64,000 nucleotides of DNA from Burkholderiaceae bacterium (GTDB taxonomy: Bacteria > Pseudomonadota > Gammaproteobacteria > Burkholderiales > Burkholderiaceae_C), in the NCBI GenBank assembly GCA_026125795.1, contig JAHCKM010000001.1, positions 1,860,001-1,924,000 of the forward strand. Reading direction: 5' to 3'. The notes under the pieces were generated by a model that worked only from the letters and a program-made list of their open reading frames with translations, did not search any database and was not told the DNA's origin. Position numbers and translations under genes: made by a program. Shown in pieces: positions 16,960 through 24,736 of this stretch (within the stretch, counting starts at the first letter, position 1; the number at the start of each line of letters is the position of its first letter).

Positions 16960-17876
16960 TTGGCGCTGCTGTTGGCCGCGAGCAGCCGCTCCAGCGTGTC
17001 GTCGAACAGGCCGAACAGGTCCTTGGCACGTTCGCTGCCGCCCACGGTGAACGGCAGCTTCACCGCCGGCACGCCGGCGTTGCGCTGCAGCCAGTCGGAC
17101 GGCCGCGCATCCTGATAGGCGGCGTACAGCACCATGCGCGCCGGCCGCGCCTTCAGCGACGCGAGCACGCTCTGCAGGTGCGCCACCGACGGCTCCACGC
17201 CCGGCTTGGGCTCGAGCACCGCCACCTCCACCATGCCGAGCCAGTCGTACAGGTAGCCAAACGCCTTGTGCTGCGACGCCACCGCCACGCCTTTGAGCGG
17301 CGCGGCCTGTGTGCTCCAGCGCGCCAACGCTTGCTGCCAGCGTTGCTGAAAGTCCTGCAGCCGCGTGCGGTAGGCCGCCGCGTTGGCGGCATCGATCTGC
17401 TGCAGGCGCGCGCCGAGCGCAGCCGCCACCCGAGCGATGTTGCGCGGGTCGGTCTGGATGTGCGGGTTGCCGGCGGCGTGCACGTCGCCCTGCGAGCGGT
17501 CGAGCTGCGCCGGCACCTCGATCCGCGGCACTGCGTCGGCGGCCATGAAATGCGCCGGCTGGCCGGCCTGCACCTTGGCGTTGCCCGACTGCTGCAGCAG
17601 CACCGGCAGCCAGCCCACCTCGAGCTCGGCGCCGGTGCACACCAGCAGATCGGCGTTGCGCGCCCGTGCGATCAGGCTGGGACGGGCCTGGATCTGGTGC
17701 GGGTCCTGCAGCGCCGTGGTGGCCACCGACACCTCGACCAGCGGCCCGCCCAGCTCCTGCACCAGCGCGCCCCATTCGGGCTCGCAGGCCAGCACGCGTA
17801 GCGCGGCGTGCGCCGGCGCGGCCATGCACAACGTGGTTGCGAACAGAGAAACAGCGAACATCCTGAGCGTGGTCAT
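16956..17876 (-). CDS. metal ABC transporter substrate-binding protein (ZnuA-like, cluster A-I)
   Basis: A protein of 306 residues with a signal peptide ending at APAHA (about residue 24). Typical features are VLACEPEWGALVQELGG at the mature start, DPHQIQARPSLIARARNADL (first metal-ligand His), the HAAGNPHIQTDPRNIARVA segment with the second ligand, and LYAAYQDARPSDWLQRN later. There is no long His-rich loop. The start at 17876 follows AAGGAC; longer frames upstream run into repeat DNA. It sits between an outer-membrane barrel gene and the permease. Confidence 0.88.
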   Translation of the reverse strand: MTTLRMFAVSLFATTLCMAAPAHAALRVLACEPEWGALVQELGGPLVEVSVATTALQDPHQIQARPSLIARARNADLLVCTGAELEVGWLPVLLQQSGNAKVQAGQPAHFMAADAVPRIEVPAQLDRSQGDVHAAGNPHIQTDPRNIARVAAALGARLQQIDAANAAAYRTRLQDFQQRWQQALARWSTQAAPLKGVAVASQHKAFGYLYDWLGMVEVAVLEPKPGVEPSVAHLQSVLASLKARPARMVLYAAYQDARPSDWLQRNAGVPAVKLPFTVGGSERAKDLFGLFDDTLERLLAANSSAK

Positions 17877-17901
17877 GAGAGTCCTTCTTCGCATGCCTTC
17901 A

Positions 17902-17977
17902 AGCGGCCGCCGCGGATCCGGCTCCGCCGGTCCGCTGGCGGCGCCCCCTTGAGGGGGAAGCGGCCGCCAGGCCGCTT
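17902..17977. repeat. REP-like palindromic repeat between barrel and binding-protein genes
   Basis: Contains two direct copies of AGCGGCCGCC, a CCCCTTGAGGGG palindrome and a hairpin with 8-bp arms AAGCGGCC/GGCCGCTT (17958-17977). It lies just after the stop of the outer-membrane barrel gene and could attenuate transcription into the downstream binding protein. Similar GC-rich blocks occur at 21653, 58535 and 61690. Confidence 0.6.
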
Positions 17978-17986
17978 CGCGGGTGG

Positions 17987-19405
17987 TCAATATCCATGTG
18001 CGCCGTGTGCGCCCAGGCTCATCTGGTACTGCAGCATCAGCTGGTTGTCGCTGACGCCCAAACGCGCCTTGTCGCGTGCGAACTGCAGCCGCACGCGCGA
18101 GAACTCGCTGGAGTTGTAGTCGACCATCAGCGAGTGTTTGCGCGGCTTGTAGCCATCGACGCCGAGCAGTCCCGCACCGGCGCTGTAGTCCGGCGTGCCG
18201 GCGTCGAGCTGCTCGGTGCGCACGCCCACGCGCCAGCGCGGCATGAACTGGTACACCGCCTGCACGTAGGCGCCGTTCTGCGCCAGGCGCAGGCTGCCGT
18301 CGAGGTTGGCGCCCGACGGGTCATGGTTCAGCGTGCCGCTGCGCACGCTGCGCAGCCACTCGGCCTGCAGCTTGAAATTGGTGCGCGTCGGGTTGCCGTC
18401 GGGCGCCCACTTCCACACCGCGTCGAGCATGGTGACGCGCGTGCGGCCGTTGAACACGCTGTCGATGCCGGCATCGGCGGCATCGAGGCCGAGCAGGCTC
18501 TGCTCGCGCGCCTTGGCATCGATGTACGACACACCGGCGCGCCAGCTGTGGCTCACGCCGACATCGCCGCCGGCGTGCAGCGCGATCGACGTGCGCCCCA
18601 CGCCGTTGCGCGACGTGTCGCTGCCGGGAAAGCCGCTGCCGCGGCCGACCTCGGCGCTCAGCTCGATCAGCGTGTCGGTGGGTGCGAGCCAGGTGAGCTG
18701 CACGCCGTCGTCGCCGAGTTGGCGGCCGAAGAACGCCTGGTAGGCCAGCGGCGCGTCGACGAAATCCCACACGTGGGCGTGCTGCGGATTGAGGTAGCCC
18801 ACGTTGGAGAAGAAGCGGCCGGCCTTGAGCGTGAGGCCGCGGCCGAGCGCGGTGGTTTGCACGAAGGCTTCTTCGAGCTCGACCTCGTTCTCCGGCGTCA
18901 CCGCGATCGTGGCCGCGCCGCGCCACCACGGGTCGATGTGGGCGGAGAAGCCGAGCTCGGTCTCGGCCAGGCTCAGGCCGCGTGTGCCGGGGCCGATCTC
19001 GGCGTCGTCGCCGCGCGCGAAGCCGGCGATGCGGTAGTCCTCGGGATCGCGCGACGTGCGCGTGTACAAGCCCGACAGGATCAGCGACAGCGCCGGGTTG
19101 AAGGTGTTGGCGTTGGCCGTGGCCGCGCGCGTTGGCGGCGCGGGTCCGGCGGCCGGCGGCGTGCCCGTGGCCGCCGGCGCGGGGGCCTGTGCGGCCGGGG
19201 CTGGCGCCGCAGCGGCACCGCGCTCGGCGGCCTGCAGGCGCGCTTCGAGCGCCTGCAGCCGCGCTTCATAGGCGGCGCGCAGCGCCTGGATTTCGGCGCG
19301 CAGCGCCGCAAGGTCGTCGGCCGCGCGCGCTGGCGCGGAAGAGAGTGCAAACGCGAGCATCAAGCCCGCGGGAAACAGATGGCGCATCGCCATGCTCCTC
19401 GGCAT
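17987..19405 (-). CDS. outer-membrane beta-barrel protein with N-terminal coiled coil, linked to metal uptake
   Basis: A protein of 472 residues. A signal peptide (ending near APARA) is followed by a short coiled coil (about 30-60, LRAEIQALRAAYEARLQALE) and an Ala/Pro linker. The rest is rich in alternating aromatic and polar residues, as in porin-like barrels, and ends in an aromatic residue (HGAHGY). SGLYTRTSRDPEDYRIAGF opens the barrel. Coiled coil plus barrel resembles trimeric porin-like channels. Its place in an operon with ZnuA- and ZnuB-like genes suggests a role in metal entry across the outer membrane; this is inference from context. Confidence 0.75.
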   Translation of the reverse strand: MPRSMAMRHLFPAGLMLAFALSSAPARAADDLAALRAEIQALRAAYEARLQALEARLQAAERGAAAAPAPAAQAPAPAATGTPPAAGPAPPTRAATANANTFNPALSLILSGLYTRTSRDPEDYRIAGFARGDDAEIGPGTRGLSLAETELGFSAHIDPWWRGAATIAVTPENEVELEEAFVQTTALGRGLTLKAGRFFSNVGYLNPQHAHVWDFVDAPLAYQAFFGRQLGDDGVQLTWLAPTDTLIELSAEVGRGSGFPGSDTSRNGVGRTSIALHAGGDVGVSHSWRAGVSYIDAKAREQSLLGLDAADAGIDSVFNGRTRVTMLDAVWKWAPDGNPTRTNFKLQAEWLRSVRSGTLNHDPSGANLDGSLRLAQNGAYVQAVYQFMPRWRVGVRTEQLDAGTPDYSAGAGLLGVDGYKPRKHSLMVDYNSSEFSRVRLQFARDKARLGVSDNQLMLQYQMSLGAHGAHGY

Positions 19406-19461
19406 TCAACGTGGGTGGGTTGCACGGCCGCCGTGGGCCACGGCGGCGTGCAGCGCAACGG

Positions 19462-19824
19462 TCAGTGCGAAGAAGCGGGCGGAGCGCGGCTGCGGTAGGC
19501 GAGCGCCGGCGCGCCCGCAGCTTGAACGAGGCGCGCGCCCTTGGGGGCGGCGTGCGCCGTCTGCGGCGGCGTGAACGCCGGCGTTGTCGGGGGCAGGGCC
19601 CCGGCGCCGACCGGCGCCGACAGCAGGCACTGTGCGCAGGTGGTGTCGAGCGCGTTGGGCGCGGCATCACGCTCGTGCGCCGGTGCGCCGTGGTGCGCGA
19701 CCGCGTGGCGGGCCGCGGCGCCCTGCGCCAGCGGCAGCACCAGCGCAAGCAGCAACGCCCAGGCCCAGCGCGGGCCCGAAGCAGATGGGATGCGCAACCA
19801 CCCACGCAGCGGCATGGCGCGCAT
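19462..19824 (-). CDS. small secreted CxxC protein, DUF2946-like
   Basis: A protein of 120 residues with a membrane-spanning or signal segment (WAWALLLALVLPLAQGAAA), scattered His residues (AVAHHGAPAHE), a CAQC motif at about residue 64 and a C-terminal YRSRAPPASS. Hydrophobic start, CxxC centre and an R-x-P-P end are features of DUF2946, small proteins often found in metal-responsive operons. It is first in the run leading to the barrel, binding protein and permease. A metal-related role is inferred. No Zur box was recognised upstream; the sequence there is repeat DNA. Confidence 0.65.
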   Translation of the reverse strand: MRAMPLRGWLRIPSASGPRWAWALLLALVLPLAQGAAARHAVAHHGAPAHERDAAPNALDTTCAQCLLSAPVGAGALPPTTPAFTPPQTAHAAPKGARLVQAAGAPALAYRSRAPPASSH

Positions 19825-19830
19825 GATAAG

Positions 19831-20035
19831 TGCTTCGCGCCTTCACATCGCCGCGCGATGAGCCTGCGCCGCAGCGGCCTGAAGCTGTTGTGGCTCCGGC
19901 CGGCGCTTCGCGCCTTCACATCGCTGCGCGATGAGCCTGCGCCGCAGCGGCCTGAAGCTGTTGTGGCTCCGGCCGGCGCTTCGCGCCTTCACATCGCTGC
20001 GCGATATGACCCTGCGCCGCAGCGGCCTGATGGCC
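19831..20035. repeat. three tandem copies of a 73-bp repeat
   Basis: Copies begin at 19831, 19904 and 19977 with an exact 73-base period. Each starts with CTTCGCGCCTTCACATCG and includes CCTGCGCCGCAGCGGCCTGA; the third diverges after about 55 bases. Inside each unit CATCG and CGATG form a small hairpin. A partial inverted copy is at 54459-54517. The block lies between the divergently expressed side of the DUF2946-like gene and the end of the methyltransferase gene. Confidence 0.9.
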
Positions 20036-20046
20036 GTTGCGTGTGC

Positions 20047-20847
20047 TCAGTCCTTGTTTGCCACGATCAGCAGCGACGGCATCTCGAACGCCACGCGGCC
20101 GTCGGCCTGCACCCAGGGCGCCAGCACGCGGCGCGCCTCGTGTAGCAGGCGCGCGAACTGTGCGGCGTCGAGCAGCCCGCCGAGCGTCCAGATGCAGGCG
20201 CGCTCGGCCGATACCAGCGCGTCGATCGATGCAAAGCGCACGGCGGCCGAACGCGACAGCACCTGCGCGTGCGGGAGCTCGGCCTGCTGCGCGAGGCGGG
20301 ACAGCAGCGCCGCGTCGCCGATCGCGAATGGCGCCCGAAACGCGTCGGCCACGCGCGCGCCGAACAGCTCGTGCAGCAGCGCCGCGAGCGCGCCGTAACC
20401 GGGCGAGCGCTCGACCGCGTCGCACACCGCCACCACGAGCCGGCCGCCGGGCTTGAGCACGCGCGCCATCTCGCGCAGCGCGGCGACCCGGTCGTCGAAG
20501 AACATCAGGCCGAACTGGCTCACCACCGCATCGACGCTCGCGTCGGGCAGCGGCAAGGCCTCGGCACGGCCCTCGAGCCACTCGATCGACGGGTCCAGGC
20601 GGCGCGCCACGCCGAGCATCTGCGGATTGGCATCGAGCCCGATCACGTGGCCCGCGCGGTCGACGCACGCGGCCACGGTGCGCGTGAGCGCGCCGGTGCC
20701 GCAGGCCACGTCGAGGACGCGCTGCCCGGCGCGGATCTGCGCGGCATCGGCCACCACCGTGCTGAACGGGCGAAACAGCGCCGGCACGAACTCGACTTCA
20801 TACACCTCGGCCGGGGGCCGATCGGCTTGTGCAGTGGAGAGGGCCAT
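20047..20847 (-). CDS. class I SAM-dependent methyltransferase
   Basis: A protein of 266 residues. The SAM-binding motif I is GQRVLDVACGTGALTR, motif II contains VIGLDANPQMLGVA, and the post-motif region reads ALPLPDASVDAVVSQFGLMF, followed by MARVLKPGGRLVVAV. This is the UbiE/COQ5-like methyltransferase family (Methyltransf_11). The substrate is unknown. The start at 20847 follows CAGGAGA. It is divergent from the AraC regulator gene with 55 bases between, so the regulator may control it. Confidence 0.88.
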   Translation of the reverse strand: MALSTAQADRPPAEVYEVEFVPALFRPFSTVVADAAQIRAGQRVLDVACGTGALTRTVAACVDRAGHVIGLDANPQMLGVARRLDPSIEWLEGRAEALPLPDASVDAVVSQFGLMFFDDRVAALREMARVLKPGGRLVVAVCDAVERSPGYGALAALLHELFGARVADAFRAPFAIGDAALLSRLAQQAELPHAQVLSRSAAVRFASIDALVSAERACIWTLGGLLDAAQFARLLHEARRVLAPWVQADGRVAFEMPSLLIVANKD

Positions 20848-20902
20848 CGTCGGTCTCCTGTGGCGGTTGGCCGTACGATGCGCCCGTGGGATCCGGCACG
20901 CC

Positions 20903-22036
20903 ATGACCGCGCAACCGAATCGATTGCTCCAGCGTCCGGACCTGGCGCCCGACGTGCGCGATGCGCTCGATGCGCTGGAGCCCGCGCTGCCGGCGAGCGA
21001 CGTGTTGTCCGACGTGCTGCGCACCGTGCGCCTGGCCGGCTCGATGCTGTTCCTGGTGGACGCCACCGAGCCGTGGCGCTCGCACGCGCCTGACACGCGC
21101 GCCTTCGCGCCGCACGTGATGCCGCGGGCGCAGCACCTGGTCTCGTACCACATCGTCGTGCAGGGGCAGTGCTGGGCCGGCTTGAGCGGCGAGCCGCTGC
21201 AGCCGCTGGCCGAAGGCGACGGGCTGGTCGTGCCGCACGGCGACGCCTACGTGCTGGCCTCCCATCCGGACGCGCCGCCGAGCTACGGCGACGACGACGC
21301 GGTGGCGTTCTTTCGCGGCATGGCGGCCGGCGAGCTGCCGTCGGTGGTGAGCGAGGGCGGCGGCGGTGCCGCACGCACGTCGTTCATCTGCGGCTTTCTC
21401 GGCTGCGATGCGCGGCCGTTCAACCCGATCCTGTGGGCGCTGCCGCGCGCCATCCACCTGCGCCGCGTGACGCAGCCCGGCGACCGCTTGTCGCACCTGC
21501 TGGCATACGCGGTGGCCGAGCTGCGCGGGCGCAGCCCCGGCAGCCGCGACGTGCTGCTGCGGCTGAGCGAGCTGATGTTCGTGGAGGTGGTGCGGCGCCA
21601 ACTGGCCGCGGCCGGCGCCCCGTCGGCGCCGGGCCGCCCCAAGCCGACGGATCCCCCTTGGGGGGACGCGAGCGCAGCGAGCAAGAGGGCAAGCGAAGCC
21701 ACCGGCTGGCTCGCGGCGCTGCGCGACCCGCTGATCTCGCGCGTGCTGGCGCGGCTGCATGCCCAACCCGACCACGCGTGGACACTGCAATCGTTGAGCG
21801 ATGGCACCGGCGCGTCGCGCAGCAAGCTGGCCGAGCGTTTTGCGCAGCTCGTCGGTCAGCCGCCGATGCACTACCTGGCGGGCTGGCGCATGCAGCTGGC
21901 CACCCGGTTGCTCGCCGAGCACAGCATGAAGGTGCGCGCGATCGCCGACTCGGTGGGTTATGCATCCGAAGCGGCGTTCAGCCGCGCGTTCAAGAAACAC
22001 ACCGGCATGTCGCCGCAGGCGTGGCGGCAGCGCTGA
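20903..22036 (+). CDS. AraC family transcriptional regulator
   Basis: A protein of 377 residues. The N-terminal half is a cupin-like sensor of the AraC_binding_2/cupin_6 type (HLVSYHIVVQGQCWAGLSG, EGDGLVVPHGDAYVLAS). The C-terminal half has two helix-turn-helices (WTLQSLSDGTGASRSKLAER and VRAIADSVGYASEAAFSRAF). Between them lies a Pro/Ala/Ser linker, PTDPPWGDASAASKRASEAT, encoded by repeat-like DNA at 21653-21700. It is divergent from the methyltransferase gene and just upstream of an epoxide hydrolase and an SDR, its likely targets. Confidence 0.9.
   Translation: MTAQPNRLLQRPDLAPDVRDALDALEPALPASDVLSDVLRTVRLAGSMLFLVDATEPWRSHAPDTRAFAPHVMPRAQHLVSYHIVVQGQCWAGLSGEPLQPLAEGDGLVVPHGDAYVLASHPDAPPSYGDDDAVAFFRGMAAGELPSVVSEGGGGAARTSFICGFLGCDARPFNPILWALPRAIHLRRVTQPGDRLSHLLAYAVAELRGRSPGSRDVLLRLSELMFVEVVRRQLAAAGAPSAPGRPKPTDPPWGDASAASKRASEATGWLAALRDPLISRVLARLHAQPDHAWTLQSLSDGTGASRSKLAERFAQLVGQPPMHYLAGWRMQLATRLLAEHSMKVRAIADSVGYASEAAFSRAFKKHTGMSPQAWRQR
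21653..21700 (+). repeat. repeat-like GC palindrome inside the AraC gene
   Basis: CCCCCTTGGGGG followed by GACGCGAGCGCAGCGAGCAA is a composition typical of the intergenic palindromes seen elsewhere in this window, but here it is in frame within a coding region. It encodes the linker between sensor and DNA-binding domains. Confidence 0.5.
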
Positions 22037-22041
22037 ACGGC

Positions 22042-23169
22042 ATGGCCGACAGCCACCCGCCGTTGGACCCCGCCGTGCTGCCGCCGGGCGTGCGCAGCCG
22101 CTTCGTCGACAACGGCAACGGCCTGTGCATGCACCTGCTCGAGGCCGGCCATGAACCCGCCGGCCGAGCGTGCGTGTTGCTGCTGCACGGCTTTCCGGAG
22201 CTGGCGTACAGCTGGCGCGGCGTGATGCCGGCGCTGGCCGCGGCCGGCTACCACGTGGTCGCGCCCGATCAGCGCGGTTATGGTCGCACCACCGGCGGCG
22301 ATGCGAACTACGACGGCGACTGGCGCGCCTGCCGCTTCCTGAACCTGGTGCAAGACGCGGTCGGCCTGCTCCGTGCGTTGGGCGTGCCGCGCGTGCGCGC
22401 GGTGGTGGGGCACGATTTCGGCTCGCCGGTGTCGGCTTGGTGCGCGCTGACGCGGCCGGAGATCTTTGGTTCGGTGGTGCTGATGAGCGCGCCGTTCGCC
22501 GGATTGCCCGGGCTCGGGCCGGCGTCCGCGCAGGCCTTTGACGTGCACGCCGCGCTCGCCGCGCTGCCGCGCCCGCGCAAGCACTACCAGCGCTACTACA
22601 CCACGCGCGAGGCCAACGACGACATGTGGCGTTGCGCGCAGGGCGTGCACGACTTCCTGCGCGCCTACTACCACCACAAGAGCGCCGACTGGGCGCACAA
22701 CAAGCCGTTTCGCCTGGCCGCGTGGAGCGCCGAGGAGCTGGCGCGCCTGCCCACCTACTACGTGATGGACCTGCACGAGACGATGGCGCAGACCGTGGCG
22801 CACGAGATGCCGAGCGCCGAAGCCATTGCCGCATGCCGCTGGCTGCCGGAGCACGAGCTGCGCGTGTACAGCGCCGAGTACGAGCGCACCGGCTTCCAGG
22901 GCGGCCTGCAGTGGTACCGCTGCGCGGCCGATGCCGCGTGCGGCGCCGAGCTGCAGCCCCACGGCGGCCGCACGATCGACGTGCCGTCGATGTTCATCGC
23001 CGGCCGCTGCGACTGGGGTGTCCACCAGAATCCCGGCGCGTTCGATGCGATGCGCACGCGGGCGTGCACCAACCTGCGTGCCGTGCACCTGCTCGACGGC
23101 GCCGGGCACTGGGTGCAGCAGGAACAACCCGCGGCCGTGAGCCGCTTGCTGCTGGAGTTCATGTCATGA
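22042..23169 (+). CDS. epoxide hydrolase-like alpha/beta hydrolase
   Basis: A protein of 375 residues. LLLHGFPELAYSWRGVMPAL is the oxyanion-hole motif HGFP of epoxide hydrolases, VVGHDFGSPVSAW carries the nucleophilic Asp125, and GAGHWVQQEQP carries the catalytic His356. Using Asp rather than Ser as nucleophile supports epoxide hydrolase or haloalkane dehalogenase chemistry. The HGFPE form favours epoxide hydrolase. The gene starts six bases after the AraC gene and its stop overlaps the SDR start (ATGA), so all three probably form an operon. Confidence 0.88.
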   Translation: MADSHPPLDPAVLPPGVRSRFVDNGNGLCMHLLEAGHEPAGRACVLLLHGFPELAYSWRGVMPALAAAGYHVVAPDQRGYGRTTGGDANYDGDWRACRFLNLVQDAVGLLRALGVPRVRAVVGHDFGSPVSAWCALTRPEIFGSVVLMSAPFAGLPGLGPASAQAFDVHAALAALPRPRKHYQRYYTTREANDDMWRCAQGVHDFLRAYYHHKSADWAHNKPFRLAAWSAEELARLPTYYVMDLHETMAQTVAHEMPSAEAIAACRWLPEHELRVYSAEYERTGFQGGLQWYRCAADAACGAELQPHGGRTIDVPSMFIAGRCDWGVHQNPGAFDAMRTRACTNLRAVHLLDGAGHWVQQEQPAAVSRLLLEFMS

Positions 23170-23948
23170 CCAACGCAGGCCGATCGGACAACGTGGTGCT
23201 GATCTCCGGCGCCGCCTCGGGCATCGGCGCGGCCACCGCGCGCCGCTTTCTCAAGCAAGGCTGGCGCGTGGCGATCAACCACCTGGACGCCGCGCAGAAG
23301 GAGGCGGCCGAGCAGATCGTCGTGCAGGTCAACGTGCCGCGCACGGCGAGCTTCACCGTGGAGGGCGACGTGACACGCGATGCCGACTGCGTGCGCATGG
23401 TGGAGCGCACGGTGGAGAAGTTCGGCCGGCTCGACGCGCTGGTAAATGCCGCCGGCATCAGCAAGATGGTGGCGCATGCCGACCTGCACGGCGTGTCGGC
23501 CGAGGACTTCCAGCGCATCTACGCCGTCAACACGATCGGCACGTTCCAGATGATGCGCGCCGCGGCGCCGCACCTGAAGGCCGGCGGCAAAGGCTCGATC
23601 GTCAACATCTCGTCGCGCGCCGCGCTGATGGGCAGCGGCTCGTCGATCCCCTATGCGGCGTCGAAGGCCGCGGTCAATGCATTGACGATGGCGCTGGCGC
23701 GCGTGCTGGCGCCCGAGGTGCGCGTCAACGCGGTGTGCCCGGCGCTGGTGGAGCAGGGCTTCGTCGAGCGGTTGGCGCCGGACTCGTTTGCCAAGCGGCG
23801 CGCGCACCAGATCGACGTTTCGCCGCTGCACCGCATCGGCCACCCCGACGAAGTGGCTGACGCGATCTGGTGGCTCACCACCGGCGCGTCGATGATGACC
23901 GGCGCGATCATCGAGCTGGATTTCGGGATGCACTTGAACGCCGTCTGA
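23166..23948 (+). CDS. short-chain dehydrogenase/reductase (SDR)
   Basis: A protein of 260 residues of the classical SDR type. NAD(P) binding is by GAASGIGAATA (residues about 14-24), the structural motif is NAAGIS, and catalytic residues fall in IVNISSRAALMGSGSSIPYAASKAA with Ser and the Y-x-x-x-K pair. The C-terminus has the usual MTGAIIELDFGMHL. The ATG overlaps the hydrolase stop by one base in ATGA, so translation is coupled. Likely an NAD(P)-dependent alcohol oxidoreductase in the same pathway. Confidence 0.92.
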   Translation: MTNAGRSDNVVLISGAASGIGAATARRFLKQGWRVAINHLDAAQKEAAEQIVVQVNVPRTASFTVEGDVTRDADCVRMVERTVEKFGRLDALVNAAGISKMVAHADLHGVSAEDFQRIYAVNTIGTFQMMRAAAPHLKAGGKGSIVNISSRAALMGSGSSIPYAASKAAVNALTMALARVLAPEVRVNAVCPALVEQGFVERLAPDSFAKRRAHQIDVSPLHRIGHPDEVADAIWWLTTGASMMTGAIIELDFGMHLNAV

Positions 23949-24128
23949 TCCGGCGAGGGCGGGCCGAGCGTGCCGGACGGCAGCGTGTGACGCAAGAAGA
24001 CTGCTGGCGCTGGCTGACAGTCCTGCCTGACAGAGGACGAGCTTGACGATCGGTTGCAGTCAGAGAACGCGACGATCTGGATCGAGCTTGTTCAATGTCG
24101 AGAGGCTCGCCGAGCGGCAGTCGCTCCA
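23949..24128. other. 180-base gap without recognised gene
   Basis: No supported gene or RNA was seen between the SDR stop and the remnant aldehyde dehydrogenase. A very short plus-strand frame starting VTQEDCWRWLTVLPDRGRA looks like debris but cannot be assigned. Confidence 0.4.
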
Positions 24129-24446
24129 TCAGAGCGCAGCCTCGCTCACGAGTTTCGTCGTCAGGTAGCCCTCGATCCCCTCGCTGCCGCCCTCGGAGCC
24201 GTATCCGCTGTTCTTCACACCGCCGAACGGCGTCTCGGCCGCTGCGATATTGCAGCCGTTGAGCCCCAACAGGCCGACCTCGAGCCCGTCGGTCATCTGT
24301 TGCAGCGTGCGTGTTGAGCGCGAGAACACGTACGCCGCCAGTCCATACGGCAGTGCATTGGCCTTGGCGAGCACCTCGTCGACCGTGCGGAAAGACTGCA
24401 TCGCGGCCACCGCGCCGAAGGGCTCCTCGCGCATGATGCGGGATGG
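24129..24446 (-). pseudogene. aldehyde dehydrogenase C-terminal fragment, 5' end lost
   Basis: About 105 residues of an NAD(P)-dependent aldehyde dehydrogenase of the succinate-semialdehyde type. It begins abruptly with RIMREEPFGAVAAM, which normally lies some 380 residues into the protein, and continues through ANALPYGLAAYVFSRS, LLGLNGCNIAAAETPFGGVKNSGYGSEGG and the C-terminal YLTTK. The frame upstream (towards higher coordinates) loses all similarity near 24446, exactly where lower-GC cassette DNA begins. It is therefore truncated by arrival of the attC cluster or a linked deletion. The catalytic Cys region is gone, so it cannot be active. Confidence 0.88.
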
Positions 24447-24626
24447 TCCTTTCTACACTGGAGCTGGCTCAGAGAGATTTGGCTCAAACTTCAGTCGTCA
24501 CAACACGGTCTTCTCAAGGGTCATGGCTGCCGAAGCATTTGAGTAGTCGTTCTGGTTTCATCTCGGCCTTGGAGCATTCGTACTGCTTCTTGTGGGCGTA
24601 TCAGATTTGACAGGTAGCTTAGAAGT
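24447..24626 (+). pseudogene. probable degraded gene cassette ahead of the first attC site
   Basis: This stretch is clearly less GC-rich than the chromosome around it. In one plus-strand frame it reads GPFYTGAGSERFGSNFSRHN and on to MAAEAFE, a TAG stop, then directly a hydrophobic run FHLGLGAFVLLLVGVSDLTG that enters the attC site. The single stop between two protein-like parts in the same frame suggests the remains of a small membrane-protein cassette gene whose start was lost at the 24446 junction. It could also be chance; there is no ribosome site. Confidence 0.4.
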
Positions 24627-24692
24627 GCCTAACCCTTCGTTGCAACGCGGGCTTCGCCCGCCTCCGCAGGCGGGTGAACTCAAACGTCAGGC
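24627..24692 (+). mobile_element. attC-like recombination site 1
   Basis: Begins with GCCTAAC (consensus RYYYAAC) and ends with GTCAGGC (GTTRRRY with one mismatch). Between them, CGGGCTTCGCCCG and CCTCCGCAGGCGGG form the imperfect stem expected of integron attC sites, and the flanking TTCGTTGCAAC and GAACTCAAACG halves pair. Length 66 bases. It precedes cassette gene 1. Confidence 0.75.
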
Positions 24693-24736
24693 GGCACCAC
24701 CGAAGAACCAGTTCTTCTTTGAGAGGAGGCTTCGCG

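Noticed and set aside
19825-19860. Zur box before the metal uptake operon
   Set aside because: No AT-rich Zur-like palindrome was found; the region is repeat DNA.
19831-20035. Possible CRISPR array
   Set aside because: The 73-bp units are directly adjacent with no variable spacers, and no cas genes are near. Treated as tandem repeats.
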